A DNA stretch of 64,000 nt, taken from the NCBI RefSeq assembly GCF_020532645.1, contig NZ_JAJAUZ010000017.1, positions 1-64,000 of the forward strand, in the 5' to 3' direction. Under the pieces are notes generated by a model that did not search any database, was not told where the DNA came from, and saw only the letters and a list, made by a program, of their open reading frames with translations. Within the stretch, counting starts at the first letter, position 1, and each line of letters opens with the position of its first letter. The DNA is from Streptomyces bambusae (GTDB taxonomy: Bacteria; Actinomycetota; Actinomycetes; Streptomycetales; Streptomycetaceae). This document shows positions 33,859 through 42,418 of this stretch, in pieces. The position numbers and the translations under genes were made by a program.

Positions 33859-35822
33859 CCGCGCGGGGTCTGCCGCGGCACCCGGCGGTGGCTGCCGCCG
33901 TGCCGGTGGCGCAGGAGTTCGCGGGTGTGCAGGAGGCGCAGCGCGAGCTGGATCTCCAGGGCGCGGGACGGCTCCTGCCAGTCCGCGCCGAGGAGTTCGG
34001 TGAGCCGCTCCAGCCGCCGCGAGACGGTGTTGGGGTGGACGTGCAGGATCCCGGCGGCCCGGGTGGGACTGGCCTGCGAGGCGAAGTAGGCCTCCAGGGT
34101 GCGGACCAGTTCGGCGTCGCGCTGCTCGTCGTACTCGATGACCGTGCCGAAGGTGGAGTCGATGTACCGGTCCACGTCGAGGTCGTCGGAGAGCAGCATG
34201 CCGAGGAAGCCGAGGTCGCCGGTGGCGGCCGCGGTGCCGGTGCCGCCGAGCGCGATCAGGGCCTCCAGGGAACGCTGGGCCTCCTCGTAGACCTCCTTGA
34301 TCTCGGACAGCACGCGGGCCGGGCCGGCGGAGGCGACCGAGACGGGCTGGCCGAGCAGGCCGGACAGTTCGCGGTGGACGGCTGCGGCGGCGGCCGACGG
34401 GTCCGGGTCGGGCAGCAGCAGGACGACGCAGCCGCCGTGCACGGTCTTCAGACCCGAGCTGCGGTGGGCGTACAGCGAGGCCCAGGCCGTGGCCCGGCCC
34501 TGCTCGGAGGCCTCGGGCCGGACCACGACCACGGAGTGGGGGCGGGCGGTGTCGATGCCCAGGCGGCGGGCCCGCTCGGCGAGCCGGCGCGGCGCGCGGG
34601 TCGTGCCGACCAGCAGGTCCTCGAAGATCTCGTCGCGCACCGGGCCGCCGGTCACCGCGGCACCGCGCTGGAGCCGCAGGACCAGGGCGGCGGACCGGCC
34701 GGCGTGCCCGAGGAAGGCGGCCTCCTCGGGGCCGAGCGGGGTGCGGGCCTCGAAGAGCAGGACGCCGAGTTCCTCGGTGCCGGTCCCGACGGGCGTGGCC
34801 CACAGGGTGTCGCCGAGGGCGACCGGCCCGCGCGCGGCCAGCGCGGCGAGTGTGCCGCGGGCGACCGTCTCCTCCGGCACCGGGGTGCCGGCGGGGCCGC
34901 GGCCGATCGGCCGGCCGGAGGCGTCGTGCACGTGGACGGTGCCGTCGAGCATCTCCCCGGTGGCGGCGGCGACTTCGGCGAGGTCGGCGCCGTCGAGGAG
35001 CATGCCGGCGAGCCGGTCGCGGCCGGCGGCGAGCGCCCTGGTCCGGTCGAGGACGGCCCGCTCCCGGGTGCTGCGCACGGAGAGCTGCGCGAGTTCCGTC
35101 TTGGTGCCCTCCATGAGCCGGGCCTTCTCCAGCGCCACCGCGGCCAGGTCGGCCAGCGAGCGCATCAGGCTGACCTCGTCGGGCGTGAAGTGGCGCAGCT
35201 TGCGGTCTGCGCCGTAGAGCGCGCCGACCGGGGAGGAGCCGTGGCAGAGCGGGACCGCGAGGATGGCGTGCAGGCCCTCGGCGCGCACCACTTCGTCGAT
35301 GCGCGGGGAGTGCGCGAAGGCCGTGTCGTTGAGGTAGTCGGCGGTCCAGAAGGGGGCGCGCTTGTCCTGCGCGGTCTCGCCGAGCCCGTGGCCGACGTCG
35401 ATCTGGAGACCGACGTTGAACATGGTCGTCTCGCCGTCCGAGGAGTGCACGTACGAGCCGCCCTCGGGCTTGCGCAGGCTGATGTACGCCATGTCGAAGC
35501 CGAGCAGCCGCCGGGCCCGGCCGGTGATCACGCTGAACAGGCCGTCGAGGTCGTACGGCGAGGTCATGTCGCGGGCGGTGTCGACGAGCGCGGCCATGCC
35601 CGACTCGCGGCGGCGGCGCTGGTCGGCGGAGGCGTGCACGGTCAGACCGAGCTCAACGGCCCTTTCGAGGGCGGCGAGTTGCCGCGGGGTGGCCGAGGGG
35701 CTGCTCCGGGCGGTGCGCAGGAGTTCGTCGAAGTGCTCGCGCGGGGCCTCCTGGGCGAGCAGCGCGAGGACGGTCAGCGCATCGGCGTCACCGTCGGCGG
35801 CGGACGCCTCATGCCATATCAC
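33834..35822 (-). CDS. GAF-domain PucR/CdaR-family transcriptional regulator
   Basis: A 662-residue regulator. A GAF sensor lies at about residues 90-245 (LFSVITGRARRLLGFDMAYISL, AVPLCHGSSPVGALYG), a coiled linker at 245-290, a GGDEF-like CdaR middle domain follows, and a C-terminal HTH_30 reads LEAYFASQASPTRAAGILHVHPNTVSRRLER. PucR-type proteins usually sense small metabolites. GAGGGG six bases before the GTG at 35822 sets the start; a TTG-initiated extension would run through promoter-like sequence. It overlaps the transposase-like gene tail to tail. Confidence 0.87.
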   Translation of the reverse strand: MIWHEASAADGDADALTVLALLAQEAPREHFDELLRTARSSPSATPRQLAALERAVELGLTVHASADQRRRRESGMAALVDTARDMTSPYDLDGLFSVITGRARRLLGFDMAYISLRKPEGGSYVHSSDGETTMFNVGLQIDVGHGLGETAQDKRAPFWTADYLNDTAFAHSPRIDEVVRAEGLHAILAVPLCHGSSPVGALYGADRKLRHFTPDEVSLMRSLADLAAVALEKARLMEGTKTELAQLSVRSTRERAVLDRTRALAAGRDRLAGMLLDGADLAEVAAATGEMLDGTVHVHDASGRPIGRGPAGTPVPEETVARGTLAALAARGPVALGDTLWATPVGTGTEELGVLLFEARTPLGPEEAAFLGHAGRSAALVLRLQRGAAVTGGPVRDEIFEDLLVGTTRAPRRLAERARRLGIDTARPHSVVVVRPEASEQGRATAWASLYAHRSSGLKTVHGGCVVLLLPDPDPSAAAAAVHRELSGLLGQPVSVASAGPARVLSEIKEVYEEAQRSLEALIALGGTGTAAATGDLGFLGMLLSDDLDVDRYIDSTFGTVIEYDEQRDAELVRTLEAYFASQASPTRAAGILHVHPNTVSRRLERLTELLGADWQEPSRALEIQLALRLLHTRELLRHRHGGSHRRVPRQTPRGQADSADG

Positions 35823-35849
35823 GCAAAGCCCCTCAGAATACAGCAAAAT

Positions 35850-35879
35850 TTGGGTCAAATCGGCCTAGGATCGTAAGAT
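35850..35879 (+). promoter_or_regulatory. Candidate promoter of methyltransferase gene
   Basis: TTGGGT (35850-35855) and TAAGAT (35874-35879) are separated by 18 bases in an A/T-rich patch, about 175 bases before the ATG at 36054. Confidence 0.4.
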
Positions 35880-36053
35880 ACCGCAACTCGGGCCTCCGGA
35901 CGGCTCGCGCGGCAATACCCGGTGTGCTCCCGGCACCGCGACAGCGGCCTGCGGTGTCGCGCGCACACCTTCCGGCCCGTACGGCCTCCCGGTAACGATG
36001 GTTCCGGGGGACCCGGAGGCGTGCCTTCCTCCGGGCTCACAACGAGGTGGGAC

Positions 36054-36794
36054 ATGTCAGAGTTCACGAGCCACGTACGGTCACTCGAGCGCAGCCGCGC
36101 CGCACGGAACCGGCAGGACCGGCCGGCGACGTTCGAGCTGGGCGGCAGGACCTGGGATCTGCTGGACGACGTCTTCGCACCACCGTTCTCCCGTTCCACC
36201 GCCGTGTCCATGGACCTGCTCGGGCTCACCGGAACACCGGCCCCGCGCACTGGCTCCTTCCTGGAGATGGGCTGCGGCACCGGGGTCATCGCGGTGTCCG
36301 CCGCCCTCGCCGGCTGCGACCGGGTGACCGCCACCGACATCAACCCGCAGGCGGTCGCGAACACCGCGCTCAACGCCCGTCGGCACGGCGTCGCGGACCG
36401 GCTGCGCACCGTGCACGGCGACCTGTTCGCCGCCCTCGCCCCCGAGGAACGCTTCGACACCGTCTACTGGCACTCCAACTTCGTACTGGCCCCGGCCGAC
36501 TTCACGTACGACACCCTGCACGACCGCGCGTACGTCGACGCCGGCTACCGCGCCCACGAGGGCTACCTCGCCGAGGCCCCCGACCGCCTCACGCCCGGCG
36601 GCCGCGCCCTCCTCCACTTCAGCACCCGCGGCGACCTCGGTCTGCTCCGCTCGCTGGCCGGGCGGCACGGCCGCGCCCTCCGCCTTCTGGACTCCCGGGT
36701 GGACCCGGAGGGCACCGAGACCGTCGAGCACCTGCTGTTCGAGATCCGCGCCACGGCAGCGGATGCCGGTCCCACCGGGGCCGCCTCCCCCTGA
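36054..36794 (+). CDS. SAM-dependent class I methyltransferase
   Basis: A 246-residue methyltransferase with motif I LEMGCGTGVIAVSAAL (about residues 64-79), motif II VTATDINPQAVANTALN and a post-motif VYWHSNFV in place of the NPPY of PrmC/HemK enzymes, so the target is probably not glutamine. GAGG six bases before the ATG at 36054 sets the start. The gene lies 88 bases upstream of pabAB in the same direction and could share its transcript; the substrate is unknown. Confidence 0.82.
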   Translation: MSEFTSHVRSLERSRAARNRQDRPATFELGGRTWDLLDDVFAPPFSRSTAVSMDLLGLTGTPAPRTGSFLEMGCGTGVIAVSAALAGCDRVTATDINPQAVANTALNARRHGVADRLRTVHGDLFAALAPEERFDTVYWHSNFVLAPADFTYDTLHDRAYVDAGYRAHEGYLAEAPDRLTPGGRALLHFSTRGDLGLLRSLAGRHGRALRLLDSRVDPEGTETVEHLLFEIRATAADAGPTGAASP

Positions 36795-36882
36795 CCGTCC
36801 GACCGCGTCACCCCAGCCAGGTCTGAACGGCGGACTGACCACCCGCCTCACACCTCACCTGCCCGAAAGCCCGGAAGCGACT

Positions 36883-39087
36883 GTGCGCACCCTCCTCGTC
36901 GACAACCACGACTCCTTCACCTACAACCTCTTCCACTACCTCGCCGAGATCACCGGCCGCGAGCCCGTGGTGGTCGCGAACGACGACTCGGGCTGGCGGC
37001 CCCGCATGCTCGCGGAGTTCGACGCCGTGGTCCTCTCCCCCGGCCCCGGACACCCGGCCGTGGCAGCGGACTTCGGGATCTGCCGCGAGATACTCGAGCA
37101 CGGCGCGATACCCGTGCTCGGCGTCTGCCTCGGCCACCAGGGCGCGGCCCTGCAGTACGGCGCGCACGTGGGCCGCGCCCACGAGCCGCGGCACGGCCGG
37201 CTCTCCCCCGTGACGCACACCGGCACCGGCCTCTTCGCGGGCCTGCCCTCCCCCTTCGACGTGGTCCGCTACCACTCCCTCGCGGTGACCGGCCTGCCGG
37301 CCGAGCTGGAGCCGGTCGCCCGGACCCCCGACGGCACCCTGATGGCCTTCGCCCACCGCACCCGCCCCCTGTGGGGCGTCCAGTTCCACCCGGAGTCCAT
37401 CCTCACCCAGCACGGCCACGCCCTCCTGGCCAACTTCATCCGTCTGGCCGGGGAATGGCACGCCGCCCACCCGCCCGGCAGCCCGTCCGCGGCCGCGGCA
37501 CCCCGCGCCACCATCCGCGGCGAAGCGCCGGCCGCCGCCCCGGCGACGACTCCGCCCGCCGGTCCGGTTCCCAGCGTCCCGGTTCCCAGCGTCCCGGTCC
37601 CCGCCCTCCCGGTCCCCGCCCCCCGTGCCGCGCGCGTCCGGAAGCTGCGCGTGCTCGCCGAGCGCGTCTCCTCCGCCTGGTCCGAAGAGGCCGTCTTCGC
37701 CCGGCTGTTCCACGCCGGCGAGCCGGCCGACGCCGGTGACCACGCCTTCTGGCTGGACGGGAGCGGCTCCGGCCCGGCCGCCCGGTTCTCCGTGATGGGC
37801 GACGCCTCCGGCCCGCTGGCCCGCGTCGCCCGCGCCGACGTCATCGCCGGCACCGTCACCGTACGGTCGGCCGGCGGCACGGACCGCTTCGACGGCGGCT
37901 TCTTCGACTGGCTGGAGCGGGACCTGGCCGCCGTGCACGCCGAAGTCCCGCCGCTGGAATGCCCGTTCACGCTCGGCTGGGTGGGCTACCTCGGCTACGA
38001 GCTGAAGGCCGAGTGCGGCGGCACCGCCACCCACCGCGCCGAGGACCCGGACGCCGTGCTCGTCTTCGCAGACCGCGCGCTGGTCTTCGACCACGAGACC
38101 GGGACCACCACCCTGCTCGCCCTCGCCGACGACGACGCACCCGGTTCGACGGCCGAGGCCCAGACCTGGCTGGCCGGCACGGCCGCCCTGCTCGCCACCC
38201 CGGAGCCCGCCCCCGGGGCGGATCCCCGCCCCGAGCCCCTGGCCGGCCTCCGCCTGCGCCACGGCCGCGCCGCCTACCTGGACCTGATCGCCGCCTGCCA
38301 CGAGGACATCGCGGCGGGCGAGACGTACGAGGTGTGCCTGACCAACATGGCCGAGGCGAGCGGTGCCCTCGACCCCTGGCAGGGCTACCGCGCCCTGCGC
38401 CGCCTGAGCCCCGCCCCGTACGGAGCCCTGCTCCGCTTCGGCGACCTGTCGGTGCTCAGCACCTCCCCCGAAAGGTTTCTGCGGATCTCCGCCGACGGCA
38501 CCGCCGAATCCAGACCGATCAAGGGCACCCGGCCCCGCGGCGCCACCCCGGAGGAGGACGCGGCCATGGTCGCGGACCTGCTCACGGACGAGAAGGACCG
38601 CGCGGAGAACCTGATGATCGTGGACCTGGTCCGCAACGACCTCGGCCGGCACGCCGCCATCGGCTCGGTGGACGCGAGCGACATCTTCCGCGTGGAGACG
38701 TACGCGACGGTCCACCAACTGGTGAGCACGGTACGAGCGCAGCTACGCCCGGACCGCTCGGCGGTGGCCGCCGTACGCGCCGCCTTCCCCGCCGGCTCGA
38801 TGACGGGCGCCCCCAAGATCCGCACGATGCAGATCCTCGACGCCCTGGAGCAAGGCCCCCGCGGCATCTACTCGGGATCCGTCGGCTACTTCTCCCTCTC
38901 GGGCGCCGTCGACCTCAGCGTCGCCATCCGCACGGCCGTCGTCACCCCGGGCCGCCTCCGCTACGGCGTCGGCGGAGCCATCGTCGCCCTGTCCGACCCC
39001 ATCGCCGAGTACGAGGAAACAGCCGTCAAGGCCGCTCCCCTGCTCTCCCTGACGAGAGACCCCTTCCCGGAACGTCATGCGCACTGA
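36883..39087 (+). CDS. pabAB: Aminodeoxychorismate synthase, PabA-PabB fusion
   Basis: A 734-residue bifunctional enzyme making 4-amino-4-deoxychorismate from chorismate and glutamine, the precursor of p-aminobenzoate. Residues 1-190 are a class I glutamine amidotransferase (LLVDNHDSFTYNLFHYL, GVCLGHQG with Cys82, GVQFHPES). A Pro/Val linker (VPSVPVPSVPVPALPVP) follows, and then the chorismate-binding PabB half. PIKGTRPRG carries the Lys that distinguishes PabB from anthranilate synthase (PIAGT). GGAAG five bases before GTG 36883 supports the start. It could supply FolP or a pABA-derived natural product. Confidence 0.93.
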   Translation: MRTLLVDNHDSFTYNLFHYLAEITGREPVVVANDDSGWRPRMLAEFDAVVLSPGPGHPAVAADFGICREILEHGAIPVLGVCLGHQGAALQYGAHVGRAHEPRHGRLSPVTHTGTGLFAGLPSPFDVVRYHSLAVTGLPAELEPVARTPDGTLMAFAHRTRPLWGVQFHPESILTQHGHALLANFIRLAGEWHAAHPPGSPSAAAAPRATIRGEAPAAAPATTPPAGPVPSVPVPSVPVPALPVPAPRAARVRKLRVLAERVSSAWSEEAVFARLFHAGEPADAGDHAFWLDGSGSGPAARFSVMGDASGPLARVARADVIAGTVTVRSAGGTDRFDGGFFDWLERDLAAVHAEVPPLECPFTLGWVGYLGYELKAECGGTATHRAEDPDAVLVFADRALVFDHETGTTTLLALADDDAPGSTAEAQTWLAGTAALLATPEPAPGADPRPEPLAGLRLRHGRAAYLDLIAACHEDIAAGETYEVCLTNMAEASGALDPWQGYRALRRLSPAPYGALLRFGDLSVLSTSPERFLRISADGTAESRPIKGTRPRGATPEEDAAMVADLLTDEKDRAENLMIVDLVRNDLGRHAAIGSVDASDIFRVETYATVHQLVSTVRAQLRPDRSAVAAVRAAFPAGSMTGAPKIRTMQILDALEQGPRGIYSGSVGYFSLSGAVDLSVAIRTAVVTPGRLRYGVGGAIVALSDPIAEYEETAVKAAPLLSLTRDPFPERHAH

Positions 39088-39321
39088 CCCCGGCCCCGCA
39101 CACCCTCCGCAGCGCCTGCCCGGCCAGGGGATTGCCCGACAGGCCTGCGTCCATGCCCTACCCGGGTCACGGGCGGTCGGCCCCGCTCCCCACAACGCCC
39201 GCCACGCCCGCCCTCGGACGCCACGAACACTCCCACTCTGCCGCCCCCGGCACGGCGGGACAACGCCGGACGGAACACTGTGTCAGGTCCCCCGGCGACG
39301 GGGCGTCCGATCGCCGGCCGG

Positions 39322-39786
39322 CTACTTCCCCAGCCCGTGGAAGTAGATGTGGAACTCCTCGCGCTCGAACCCTTCGGCCTCGTACAGCCCCTGCGCGATG
39401 TGGTTGTCGTACGCGGTGTCCAGCTGCACCCCGGCCACCCCCTCCGCCCGGGCCCGGTCCAGCGCATCCCTCAGCAGCGCCCGCCCGGCCCCGGTGCGCC
39501 GCCCGGCGGGAGCCACGTACAGGTCGTTCAGCAGCCACATGGGCGCCAGCGCCAGCGAGGAGAACGTCCGGTAGATCTGCGTGAACCCGACCGCCCGCCC
39601 GTCGCCGTCCTCGGCGACCAGGACCAGCGACTCCCCGTTCCGCACCCGCTCCTCCAGGTACGCCCGCGGCCGCCCCGCGTCCTCGACCGCCACCTCGTAG
39701 AAGTCGAGGTACCCCCGGAACAGCTCCGCCACGGCATCGAGGTCCCCGACCCCCGCCTCCCGCACCGTCAACCCACCACTCACCAT
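39322..39786 (-). CDS. GNAT-family N-acetyltransferase
   Basis: A 154-residue acetyltransferase with the acetyl-CoA loop LYVAPAGRRTGAGRALL and the terminal QLDTAYDNHIAQGLYEAEGFERE. The acceptor is unknown. GGAGAGG precedes the ATG at 39786. A TATAGG on the minus strand near 39810 could be its -10 box, squeezed between the start codon and the tRNA terminator. The 234 bases beyond its stop, back to pabAB, show no gene or clear structure. Confidence 0.87.
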   Translation of the reverse strand: MVSGGLTVREAGVGDLDAVAELFRGYLDFYEVAVEDAGRPRAYLEERVRNGESLVLVAEDGDGRAVGFTQIYRTFSSLALAPMWLLNDLYVAPAGRRTGAGRALLRDALDRARAEGVAGVQLDTAYDNHIAQGLYEAEGFEREEFHIYFHGLGK

Positions 39787-39819
39787 CAGCCTCTCCCCTC
39801 CGTACCCGCCTATACCAAG

Positions 39820-39854
39820 AAGCCCCAGCTCAGACGGTGTCTGCGCTGGGGCTT
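39820..39854 (-). terminator. Displaced tRNA-Thr terminator
   Basis: AAGCCCCAGC and CAGAC pair with GTCTG and GCTGGGGCTT around the loop GGT (15 bp, one opposed mismatch). It lies just outside attL, where the 3' end of the tRNA gene stood before integration, now about 12.5 kb from the intact tRNA. Confidence 0.75.
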
Positions 39855-39856
39855 CG

Positions 39857-39903
39857 ATGGAGCCGCCTTCGGGATTCGAACCCGAGACCTACGCATTACG
39901 AGT
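39857..39903 (-). repeat. attL (tRNA-Thr 3' fragment)
   Basis: 47 bases identical to 52362-52408, covering the tRNA 3' end through the anticodon loop region (ends CATTACGAGT). Identity breaks sharply after position 39903. Confidence 0.95.
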
Positions 39904-40000
39904 TTTCGTACTGCTCGGCCGCGTAAGGTCGCTGCGGGTCGTATGCCCTGCTCAGACGTCGTCTCGACCTTGCACGACCGTACCCGATCCGGGGCGAACT

Positions 40001-40017
40001 GCAACGGCAACTGCAAC
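40001..40017 (+). repeat. Arm-type site candidate near attL
   Basis: GCAACGGCAACTGCAAC. A copy with one mismatch is at 52296-52312, near attR, in the same orientation; AACTGCAAC also overlaps it on the left. Integrase or excisionase arm binding is inferred. Confidence 0.5.
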
Positions 40018-40143
40018 GCGCTCGGCACGCGGTCCGCCGCACTCCGCCGTCCACTACCCCGTGGGCATGGCGGCGCCGTCGGATGCTCGAACATCACGAC
40101 GGCGCCTTGATCCGAACTTCCTTCGCATCAAGGAGTCCAGACC

Positions 40144-40416
40144 GTGAACGACCGTACCCCGCCCTCCGAGCTCCGCGGCCTCCTGGCCGCCGTGCTCGAA
40201 GCGCTCGCCATCCCCGCCCCCGCGACGATCGGCGACCGCGAGACGTACCACCAGGTGCTCGCCGACCGTGCGATGCACGCGCAGATCGCCTTGGAGAACG
40301 TCCTCCACAACGGCGACGACCCCGGCTGGTCCGCGGACTACCTCCGCGCACGCCTCGCCGACCACCCGCCCACCGGCTACCGCGCCGCCGCCCCCCTGCC
40401 GAAGGCCGGCCGGTGA
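40144..40416 (+). CDS. Element hypothetical protein, 90 aa
   Basis: Starts at GTG 40144 with AGGAG eight bases upstream. The protein is helical and acidic at first (SELRGLLAAVLEALAIPAPATIG), then reads LADRAMHAQIALENVLHNGDDPGWSADYLRARLA. This pattern is found in small proteins of Streptomyces integrative elements and prophages, but I know no function. It is the first gene of the left rightward cluster and is coupled to the next by GTGA. It lies 240 bases inside attL. Confidence 0.7.
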   Translation: MNDRTPPSELRGLLAAVLEALAIPAPATIGDRETYHQVLADRAMHAQIALENVLHNGDDPGWSADYLRARLADHPPTGYRAAAPLPKAGR

Positions 40417-40775
40417 CCGGGCCCCGCACCGTCACGGTGCACACGATCGACCACGGGCCCGTCACCCTGCCGGAACCGGCATGGTGCACCGGGCACGCGG
40501 AAGCGCCGGCGGAGTACCGCAGCGACGTCCACCACGCCGGGCCCGAGATCGTCCGGGGCTACAACGGCCGGGCCGTGCTCTCGGCCGAGCTGGTCGAGTT
40601 TCCGTTCGGTCAGCAGCCGATCAAGCCCAGCGTGCACGTCGAGCTGTACGTCCCCGCGGCGACCCTCGACCCGCCCGAGCTGGAGGCGCTGGCCGCCGTG
40701 CTGACCGAGGCCGCGGTAGAGCTGCGGCAGCTGGCGCTGCGCCTGGCCGTCCTCCGGGCAGGGGGTGACTGGTGA
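40413..40775 (+). CDS. DUF6907-like protein
   Basis: A 120-residue protein beginning VTGPRTVTVHTIDHGPVTLPEPAWCTGHAE. The WCTxH motif, SDVHHAGPEI and the C-terminal LDPPELEALAAVL match the DUF6907 layout, a small domain common in actinobacterial elements; a metal site from Cys/His residues is plausible. Both ends overlap neighbours by GTGA, so three genes are translated as a chain. A second, more divergent member of this layout is the C-terminal half of the protein at 49226-49888. Confidence 0.7.
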   Translation: MTGPRTVTVHTIDHGPVTLPEPAWCTGHAEAPAEYRSDVHHAGPEIVRGYNGRAVLSAELVEFPFGQQPIKPSVHVELYVPAATLDPPELEALAAVLTEAAVELRQLALRLAVLRAGGDW

Positions 40776-41140
40776 CCACGCCCCTGACGATCGAGGCCCG
40801 GCGCGCGCAGGTGCGCCAGCTGGCGCACGGTGGCGCATCCAACCGGATCATCGCCGCACAGCTCGGCATCTCGAAGGACACCGTCCGCCGCGACCTCGCG
40901 CAGCAGCCCGCCCCGGCGGGGAGCCGTACGGAGCGGCTGGCGCACCGGGTGGCGCAGGCCGAGGCCGCGGTGAGCCAGGCATGCGCCGCAGCTCAGGCCG
41001 TCGCCGACGCGGCCCCGGCGTACACGATCACCGACGATGCGACGGCGGCGCGCTGGTACGCCGCGCTGCGCGCCGCGGCGGATCAGCTGGCGGCGCACGC
41101 CGACGCGTTCGGCGACTACTACCCGCGCGCCACCGGCTGA
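40772..41140 (+). CDS. Helix-turn-helix protein of element
   Basis: A 122-residue protein with an N-terminal helix-turn-helix (IEARRAQVRQLAHGGASNRIIAAQLGISKDTVRRDL), followed by an Ala-rich helical tail (QAEAAVSQACAAAQAVADA) able to form a coiled coil. It is likely a DNA-binding regulator of the element. GTG 40772 overlaps the stop of the preceding gene. The next gene begins nine bases after its stop. Confidence 0.75.
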   Translation: MTTPLTIEARRAQVRQLAHGGASNRIIAAQLGISKDTVRRDLAQQPAPAGSRTERLAHRVAQAEAAVSQACAAAQAVADAAPAYTITDDATAARWYAALRAAADQLAAHADAFGDYYPRATG

Positions 41141-41148
41141 CGGCCGCC

Positions 41149-41310
41149 GTGCTGCCGACCGTGTTCTTCGCGGTCGCCGCCCTCGCCGCGCTCGTGGGGC
41201 TCCGCCTCACGGGCCCGGCGCGGGCCCGCGACCTTCACGCCGCGCCCGTCGTCGGGACCGCCGCGTTCATCCTGCTTCTCGCCGCGCTTGCCGCGGCCAC
41301 CATCCGGTGA
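41149..41310 (+). CDS. Small two-segment membrane protein, 53 aa
   Basis: From GTG 41149 the frame encodes VLPTVFFAVAALAALVGLRL, a short polar stretch, and a second hydrophobic segment VVGTAAFILLLAALAAA. There is no strong ribosome site, so coupling to the upstream HTH gene is likely. Small membrane proteins in this position of Streptomyces elements often act in plasmid spread (Spd-like); this assignment is by context only. Confidence 0.55.
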   Translation: MLPTVFFAVAALAALVGLRLTGPARARDLHAAPVVGTAAFILLLAALAAATIR

Positions 41311-41319
41311 GGACCCCTC

Positions 41320-41829
41320 GTGAACATCGTGACCATCGGCGGCGTGACCGTCGGCCTGTGCATCCTCATCCACTTCGGGGTCGGCTGGTGGCCGGGCTCG
41401 AAGCCTCTCCGCAAGGACCCCGTGAAGCACGCCGCGGCGCTCCTGCCGTTCCTCGCCGCGTGGGCGTACGGCGTGCTGGCCATCCTCGGCGTGGGCGGCC
41501 TGGTCGGCTGGACCGCCGACACCGCCCTGTGGATCTCGAACTGGCTCGGTGACGTCGCCCTCGTGTGGGGTGTCGGCGGCAGGGCCGGGCAGAGCGCGTC
41601 CGCCGGCACCTACCTGCCCCTCACGCAGACCGGGGGCGCCCTGGTCCTGATCCTGACCATTGCCCTGGTGGCGCTGGCGAAGAAGTCCCAGCACGCCAGC
41701 GACATCAAGCGCGGGGCCTGGTGCGGGGTCTGCCTCGGCACCTCGGCCGGCGTGGCCGGGTTCGCCGCGGTGCCGCTCGCGCAGGCCGCGAACTGGCTCG
41801 GCGGGACCGTGTACGGGGCCCTGGCGTGA
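41320..41829 (+). CDS. Four-segment membrane protein of element
   Basis: A 169-residue protein with hydrophobic segments at about 5-22, 40-62, 105-125 and 138-160. It has a Trp-rich loop (HFGVGWWPGSKPLRKDP) and a positively charged KKSQHASDIKRG before the last segment. GAGG lies nine bases before the GTG at 41320. It resembles Spd-type or phage-like membrane proteins of actinobacterial elements in size and topology, but I cannot assign a family. The next gene overlaps it by GTGA. Confidence 0.68.
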   Translation: MNIVTIGGVTVGLCILIHFGVGWWPGSKPLRKDPVKHAAALLPFLAAWAYGVLAILGVGGLVGWTADTALWISNWLGDVALVWGVGGRAGQSASAGTYLPLTQTGGALVLILTIALVALAKKSQHASDIKRGAWCGVCLGTSAGVAGFAAVPLAQAANWLGGTVYGALA

Positions 41830-42161
41830 CCGCCGAGGAGCCGTCGGTGGGCGGCAGGGCGGCGGGAGGGTGCGTCCTCGTGGTCGGCGCGCTGGTGCCC
41901 CTGGCGGGCGTCTTCGCGGCCTCCCGGGACGCCGGGGTGCTGACCGTGTGGGGGCTGGCGGTCGCCGCGTGCTGGCGCGAGTGGCGCCGACCGGTGTCCG
42001 ATTCGTCCGCCACTCCCCCACCGGGGGAGGAGCCCCTCTCGGACGACGTTTACGCACGTGACGGCGTTGTCATCGACCGGGTCGAGAGGAGCCCGGAAGG
42101 GGTTATGTGCATCATCCATCCGGTCCGGGAGGAGGTGGACGGCCCCCAGGATCCGGCCTGA
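41826..42161 (+). CDS. Element membrane protein, 111 aa
   Basis: The GTG start overlaps the preceding stop. Two hydrophobic stretches (GGCVLVVGALVPLAGVFAAS, VLTVWGLAVAACW) are followed by a Pro-rich acidic cytoplasmic tail ending in VVIDRVERSPEGVMCIIHPVRE. It is the last gene of the left cluster and is followed by a strong hairpin. With the two genes before it, it forms a run of three consecutive membrane-protein genes. Confidence 0.62.
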   Translation: MTAEEPSVGGRAAGGCVLVVGALVPLAGVFAASRDAGVLTVWGLAVAACWREWRRPVSDSSATPPPGEEPLSDDVYARDGVVIDRVERSPEGVMCIIHPVREEVDGPQDPA

Positions 42162-42173
42162 CCGAGGCCTACA

Positions 42174-42213
42174 CAGCGGCCCCCGGCGCCAGCGTGCGCG
42201 CCGGGGGCCGCTG
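42174..42213. terminator. Terminator between left cluster and Cys-rich pair
   Basis: A perfect 15-16 bp stem (AGCGGCCCCCGGCGC and complement) with an eight-base loop, between convergent genes. Confidence 0.85.
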
Positions 42214-42259
42214 CTGTCCGGCCAGCCGTGTTCCGCCGTGACCACGGACGGCCGGAAGA

Positions 42260-42418
42260 TCACTCACGCTCCCGGGCCACCCTCCGCCGGCACGCCGGAT
42301 CCCCTTCCGGGTGTGCCCAGTTGCTCGGCCGGGCACCGGACATCGAGTCGGGGGTGGTCTCGCGGGCCGGGCCGAGGATAGTCCGGTCGCATCGGCAGCA
42401 GATCCGGCCCCCGCTCAT
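42260..42418 (-). CDS. Small zinc-ribbon-like protein, 52 aa
   Basis: MSGGRICCRCDRTILGPARE opens a 52-residue protein. The ATG overlaps the stop of the upstream Cys-rich gene (ATGA), which makes a two-gene unit. The CCxxC plus a later Cys suggest zinc binding. It ends 46 bases from a strong bidirectional terminator. No function is known. Confidence 0.62.
   Translation of the reverse strand: MSGGRICCRCDRTILGPARETTPDSMSGARPSNWAHPEGDPACRRRVARERE

Noticed and set aside
36883..39087. Anthranilate synthase (TrpE-TrpG fusion)
   Set aside because: PIKGT instead of PIAGT in the chorismate-binding half indicates aminodeoxychorismate synthase.
39857..39930. A second tRNA-Thr gene at attL
   Set aside because: Only the 3' half is present; the 5' half is replaced by unrelated sequence after 39903, so it is an att fragment.
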